Under the pieces are notes generated by a model. The model did not search any database. It was given only the letters and a program-made list of their open reading frames with translations, and had not been told where the DNA came from. From positions 62,001 through 126,000 of the forward strand of contig CANNBV010000002.1 in the NCBI GenBank assembly GCA_947502975.1: DNA of 64,000 nucleotides. The letters run 5' to 3'. This document shows, one piece after another, positions 61,401 through 64,000 of the stretch. Source of the DNA: an uncultured Flavobacteriaceae bacterium. Its GTDB lineage: Bacteria > Bacteroidota > Bacteroidia > Flavobacteriales > Flavobacteriaceae. Every line of letters starts with the position of its first letter. Within the stretch, counting starts at the first letter, position 1. The translations under genes and the position numbers were made by a program.

Positions 61401-61878
61401 GGGCTTTACAGAACCAGACCCTCGTGAAGATTTTTCAGGAAATGATGTGGCAAGAAAGCTGTTAATTCTAGCGAGAGAATTAGATTTGCAAAACGAGTTT
61501 GAAGATGTTGAAGTTTTGAATTTGATTCCGGAAGCGTATAGAGATATTTCTGTTGCAGACTTTTTGTCTCAATTAGATGTTTTAGACGCGGAATATCAAA
61601 AGCTAAAGGATGACCAAGATGAAGGGCATGTGTTACGATATGTTGGTGATTTATCTGGAGATTTATCTCAAGACAAAGGGAATTTAGAAGTAAAATTGGT
61701 ATCTATTCCAGAAGACAGCACTTTGGGACACGTAAAAGGGTCTGATGCTATTTTTGAAATATTTACAGAGAGTTATGGAGAACAACCGATTGTGATTCAA
61801 GGAGCAGGAGCTGGTGCTGAGGTGACGGCTCGTGGTGTTTTTGGAGATATTTTGCGGTTGAGCAAGCATATAAATTGA
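58480..61878 (+). CDS. thrA: Fused homoserine O-acetyltransferase - aspartate kinase - homoserine dehydrogenase
   Basis: A 1132-residue protein with three enzymes. Residues about 1-325 are an alpha/beta hydrolase of the MetX type: VNHALTGNSEVAG, ATIGGSLGGGIAWEMAVLQP with the nucleophile Ser near residue 126, VDSDLFFTAEENRETHK with the Asp, and HSVHGHDAFLMEY with the His, so the triad looks intact. Residues about 329-560 are aspartate kinase (VLKFGGKSLANGKG, TLGRNGSNYTAALLANFL), followed by ACT domains (about 620-770). Residues about 775-1132 are homoserine dehydrogenase (IAIFGHGGVGGALINQIL, TTVGAGLPLIDTIKLLHESG). The start is a TTG (MKHKLQHITIENYTTE); Met-329 could start a shorter form. One polypeptide thus links three steps towards O-acetylhomoserine. 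Confidence 0.9.
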   Translation: MKHKLQHITIENYTTESGVLNPEIQLSYQVFGKVLGSAPIVLVNHALTGNSEVAGDNGWWKDLIGDGKVIDTKLYTILAFNIPGNGFDGFVIDNYKDFVARDVAKLFLKGLKALNTSKLFATIGGSLGGGIAWEMAVLQPDFTENLIVVATDWKSTDWLIANCQIQEQFLLNSKHPVHDARMHAMLCYRTPESFKERFQRSKNDDLEIFNVESWLLHHGKKLQERFQLSAYKLMNQLLKSIDVTKGRASNFNVLENIEAKIHIVGVDSDLFFTAEENRETHKQLALTHPNVTYNEIHSVHGHDAFLMEYDQLEKIVEGIFVPHSKRKRMKVLKFGGKSLANGKGLDTVLSIIKNKVEAGDRISVVVSARGSATDDLEAILNKALKGEAYQEDLEAFKAYQIAPLKTIDFSEEFSVLDQLFEGVSLLRDYSKKTKDNILAQGELLSVKLMTSLLNEHGIKAKATDARELIKTDEAFGNAQPLSKLSKENTQAYFGKHKDVVNVVTGFIGSNLKNETTTLGRNGSNYTAALLANFLDAEELQNYTHVSGIYTADPGLVPDAKQIRELSFSEANELANFGTSVLHAKTIIPLVEKNINLRILNTFNADDEGTLITAKPSTKEVTSLSILDNVALLNLEGRGLLGKIGVDARIFGALSQHGISVSIVSQGSSERGIGLIIDADQATQAVIALEREFESDFYSQDVNKIDVVDDVAVISIVGIELSSFHKPFNALIKNQITPLLFNNTVTGKNVSLVVKKSQLHKAVNVIHGEVFGISKKINIAIFGHGGVGGALINQILKSKDDIEKRKGINLNVFAIANSRKLVLDKNGVTADWESAIKSSSYKSSIEDIITYAKNHHLENLIAVDNTASSEFYQNYIPLIEAGFDLVSSNKVANTVSHDFYKELRVQLENNNKQYLYETTVGAGLPLIDTIKLLHESGENITRIRGVFSGTLSYLFNNFSVEDKPFSEIIQETVDKGFTEPDPREDFSGNDVARKLLILARELDLQNEFEDVEVLNLIPEAYRDISVADFLSQLDVLDAEYQKLKDDQDEGHVLRYVGDLSGDLSQDKGNLEVKLVSIPEDSTLGHVKGSDAIFEIFTESYGEQPIVIQGAGAGAEVTARGVFGDILRLSKHIN

Positions 61879-62243
61879 TGACTTTTAGTCAAGTAATTAA
61901 ATGGTTTTCTTTAAAGTCGGATAAAGAAAAGATAAAGTTTTTAGAATTATTTCTTTCTGAAATCATAGTTATGAATAGGTGTTTTTGGAGCGACCCGGAT
62001 ACCTCCTCTGTTGAAAAGATAGAGTCTTTGAAATGGTCAAATGAATTGACTCATAGAATTTGGGGGTTGTTATTTGGCTTAAAAAGAGGTGATAATAATG
62101 AAATTGAAGATAGGTTAATTGGACACATAAATTTTTACACTAAGTTATCAAAAGAATTAAGAAGTAATTTACCTTCTATTATTGTTTTAAGTGTAGAAAG
62201 GTTTAAAAGAATTGAAGATAAAAAAAATAAAAGTGAGCGATAA
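61878..62243 (+). CDS. Small hypothetical protein in methionine unit
   Basis: A 121-residue protein whose ATG overlaps the preceding stop codon (ATGA) and whose end overlaps the next gene. It is helical and soluble, with WFSLKSDKEKIKFLELFLSE, LTHRIWGLLFGLKRGDNN and LSKELRSNLPSIIVLSVERF. I do not recognise a family. Its tight coupling on both sides argues for co-translation with the methionine genes, but the base composition is more AT-rich than theirs, so it may be an insertion. Confidence 0.6.
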   Translation: MTFSQVIKWFSLKSDKEKIKFLELFLSEIIVMNRCFWSDPDTSSVEKIESLKWSNELTHRIWGLLFGLKRGDNNEIEDRLIGHINFYTKLSKELRSNLPSIIVLSVERFKRIEDKKNKSER

Positions 62244-63399
62244 AAAATTTGAAACAGAAGCGATAAGGATACAGAGTGAAAGATCTCAGTTTTCAGAGCA
62301 CTCTACACCCTTATATTTAACGTCAGGATTTGTTTTTGATGATGCGGAAGATATGAGAGCATCGTTTGCTGAAGAAAAGCAACGTGATTTATATAGCCGT
62401 TATAGTAATCCTAACGTTAATGAATTTGTAGACAAGGTTTGCGCCATGGAAGGCGCAGAAGCAGGTTTTGCATTTGCTAGCGGTATGGCTGCCGTATTTT
62501 CAACGTTTGCAACATTGTTAGATGCAGGCGATCATGTGGTGTCCTGCAGTTCTGTATTTGGAGCAACACATGGCTTATTTACCAAATATTTTCCGAAGTG
62601 GAATATTGAGTGTTCGTATTTCAGTATTAACGATGTTGAAACTGTAGAAAGTTTAATCAAACCGAATACCAAATTTATTTATGCAGAAACACCAACGAAT
62701 CCTGGTGTTGATGTTTTGGATTTGGAGTATTTAAGTGGTATTTGTAAAAAGTATGATGTATTATTAGTGATTGATAATTGCTTTGCGACGCCTTATTTGC
62801 AAAATCCGATTAAATATGGTGCAGATTTAGTGATTCATTCTGCGACTAAATTAATGGACGGACAAGGGCGTGTACTTGGAGGTATTACGGTTGGTAAGGC
62901 GGCGTTGATTCGCGAAATCTATTTATTCTCGAGATTGACGGGACCTTCTATGAGTCCGTTTAATGCTTGGGTGTTATCAAAATCTCTAGAAACATTGGCT
63001 ATTCGTGTGGATAAGCATTGTGAAAATGCACTGAAACTAGCGGAGTATTTAGGGAATCACCCTAAAGTGAAATGGGTGAAATACCCATTTTTAAAATCGC
63101 ATCCTAAATATGAGATTGCAAAAAAACAGATGAGATTGGGCGGCAATATTGTGGCTTTTGAAGTGGAAGGTGGTTTAGATGGCGGTAGGGCATTTTTAGA
63201 TGCGATTAAAATGTGTTCGCTATCTGCAAATCTGGGAGATACACGAACTATTGTGACACATCCTGCAAGTACTACACATGCCAAAGTTGAGGCTGAGGTG
63301 AAAGCTGCTGCAGGTATTACTGATGGTATGGTACGTGTTTCAGTAGGATTGGAACATGTAGACGATATTATAGCTGATATTAAACAAGCATTAGGATAA
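62233..63399 (+). CDS. metZ: O-succinylhomoserine/O-acetylhomoserine sulfhydrylase, trans-sulfuration family
   Basis: PLP enzyme of 388 residues from the GTG at 62233 (MSDKKFETEAIRIQSERSQF); a TTG seven codons upstream is a weaker choice because it falls deeper in the previous gene. LYSRYSNPNVNEFVDKVCAM, ETPTNPGVDVLDLEYLS and VIHSATKLMDGQGRVLGGIT (lysine near residue 200) are family motifs, and the pattern fits MetZ. It uses an acylhomoserine and sulfide to make homocysteine, so it may duplicate metY or prefer another acyl group. Cystathionine gamma-synthase activity is an alternative. Confidence 0.87.
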   Translation: MSDKKFETEAIRIQSERSQFSEHSTPLYLTSGFVFDDAEDMRASFAEEKQRDLYSRYSNPNVNEFVDKVCAMEGAEAGFAFASGMAAVFSTFATLLDAGDHVVSCSSVFGATHGLFTKYFPKWNIECSYFSINDVETVESLIKPNTKFIYAETPTNPGVDVLDLEYLSGICKKYDVLLVIDNCFATPYLQNPIKYGADLVIHSATKLMDGQGRVLGGITVGKAALIREIYLFSRLTGPSMSPFNAWVLSKSLETLAIRVDKHCENALKLAEYLGNHPKVKWVKYPFLKSHPKYEIAKKQMRLGGNIVAFEVEGGLDGGRAFLDAIKMCSLSANLGDTRTIVTHPASTTHAKVEAEVKAAAGITDGMVRVSVGLEHVDDIIADIKQALG

Positions 63400-63403
63400 T
63401 ACA

Positions 63404-64000
63404 ATGATAAACAACAAAATAATATACCAAGTTGATGCTTTTACAGATAAGGCATTTAAAGGAAACCCGGCGGGTGTAATGATTCTTGATGATTTACCTT
63501 CAGAAGCATTTATGCAAAGTATGGCAGGAGAAATGAATTTATCTGAAACTGCTTTTGTGGCACCAAACTCTGATGGTTTCGATATCCGATTTTTTACGCC
63601 AACTGTTGAGATTCCATTATGTGGTCATGCAACGCTAGCTTCGGCACATATTATTTATCAGCTCGGTATAAAATCTACTGATGAATTGATTCAGTTTAAA
63701 GCGAAAGGTGGAAATTTAGAGATTTCTAAAGCAGGTAATGATATTGTCATGACATTCCCGCAATATAGTTTGTCAAAAATGGATGTTCCAAATGCATTTA
63801 AGAATATCGTTGGTTTTGAACCGATAGCATTTTATAAAAGTGATGATAATTGGGTGGTTGCCATAGCTGAACATCAAGACGACATAGAAAATTGTAATCC
63901 CGATTTTGCTGCTTTAACATCACATGGATTAGGACATTTAATAGTGACTTCCGAAGGAAAACATCAAGACGTCGATTTTGTAGTACGCTGTTTTGTACCA
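63404..64000 (+). CDS. PhzF family isomerase/epimerase, 3' end cut off by window
   Basis: The first 199 codons are visible, starting MINNKIIYQVDAFTDKAFKG four bases after metZ. NPAGVMILDDLPSEAFMQSM, EMNLSETAFVAPNSDGFDIR and FFTPTVEIPLCGHATLASAH are PhzF-family landmarks; the Glu in NLSETAF is the expected catalytic residue. The family resembles diaminopimelate epimerase and has varied or unknown substrates. Its closeness to metZ suggests the same transcript. Confidence 0.9.
   Translation, partial: MINNKIIYQVDAFTDKAFKGNPAGVMILDDLPSEAFMQSMAGEMNLSETAFVAPNSDGFDIRFFTPTVEIPLCGHATLASAHIIYQLGIKSTDELIQFKAKGGNLEISKAGNDIVMTFPQYSLSKMDVPNAFKNIVGFEPIAFYKSDDNWVVAIAEHQDDIENCNPDFAALTSHGLGHLIVTSEGKHQDVDFVVRCFVP

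Overview
The window looks like chromosome from a marine member of the Flavobacteriaceae (Bacteroidetes). The evidence is the low GC content, A-rich start regions with few Shine-Dalgarno sites, a few candidate TAnnTTTG-type promoter boxes, many SusC/TonB-type and lipoprotein genes, and gene orders typical of that family. Everything here was read by eye. No homology search, folding program or profile search was run, so family names rest on motifs and memory.

Layout. 1-847 is the cut-off end of a GH86-like agarase/porphyranase. 988-4912 (minus strand) carries a lipoprotein, a P-loop protein and metK, the last preceded by a SAM-II-type riboswitch with an anti-aptamer stem. 5403-11145 (plus) is the branched-chain amino acid operon ilvD-ilvB-ilvN-ilvC, headed by two small leader ORFs rich in Ile/Leu/Val. 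11410-13629 holds a GapN-type aldehyde dehydrogenase and an odd fragment of acyl-carrier-protein modules. 13731-35104 is a large sugar-oxidation region: azurin, a beta-propeller/cupredoxin fusion, a TonB receptor, three DUF1080 proteins, two GMC dehydrogenase/small-subunit pairs, two Gfo/Idh/MocA proteins, two TIM-barrel isomerase-like proteins, an MFS transporter and an AraC regulator. Together these fit an oxidative (3-keto-glycoside) route of glycoside breakdown with electrons passed to cupredoxins.

35286-47243 (plus) is one long arginine and proline operon: two Arg-rich leader peptides, then GNAT-argG-argC-proC-argD-GNAT-proA-proB-carbamoyltransferase-argB-argE-argH. 47265-50483 (minus) has a polyphosphate-glucokinase-like ROK protein and leuA-leuB. 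50627-52177 is a large helical protein of unknown role.

52345-56560 is an accessory region of small minus-strand genes separated by long imperfect palindromes. It looks like an integron-type cassette array without an integrase. Each module has its own matching pair of end sequences. It includes an alarmone-hydrolase-like HD protein and a 33-residue basic peptide.

56709-63399 is a methionine unit: a SAM-I riboswitch, a metY-type sulfhydrylase, a fused homoserine acetyltransferase-aspartate kinase-homoserine dehydrogenase, a small unknown gene and a metZ-type sulfhydrylase. A PhzF-like gene runs off the right end. An intergenic repeat family (TTGGCG...GCGTTAGGGAT...GCCCGACC...AACGCC) occurs five times, with inner hairpins that change sequence but keep pairing.

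The points most worth attention are the tandem product-rich leader ORFs on two amino acid operons, the cassette array, the two SAM riboswitch classes in one window, and the sugar-oxidation cluster.
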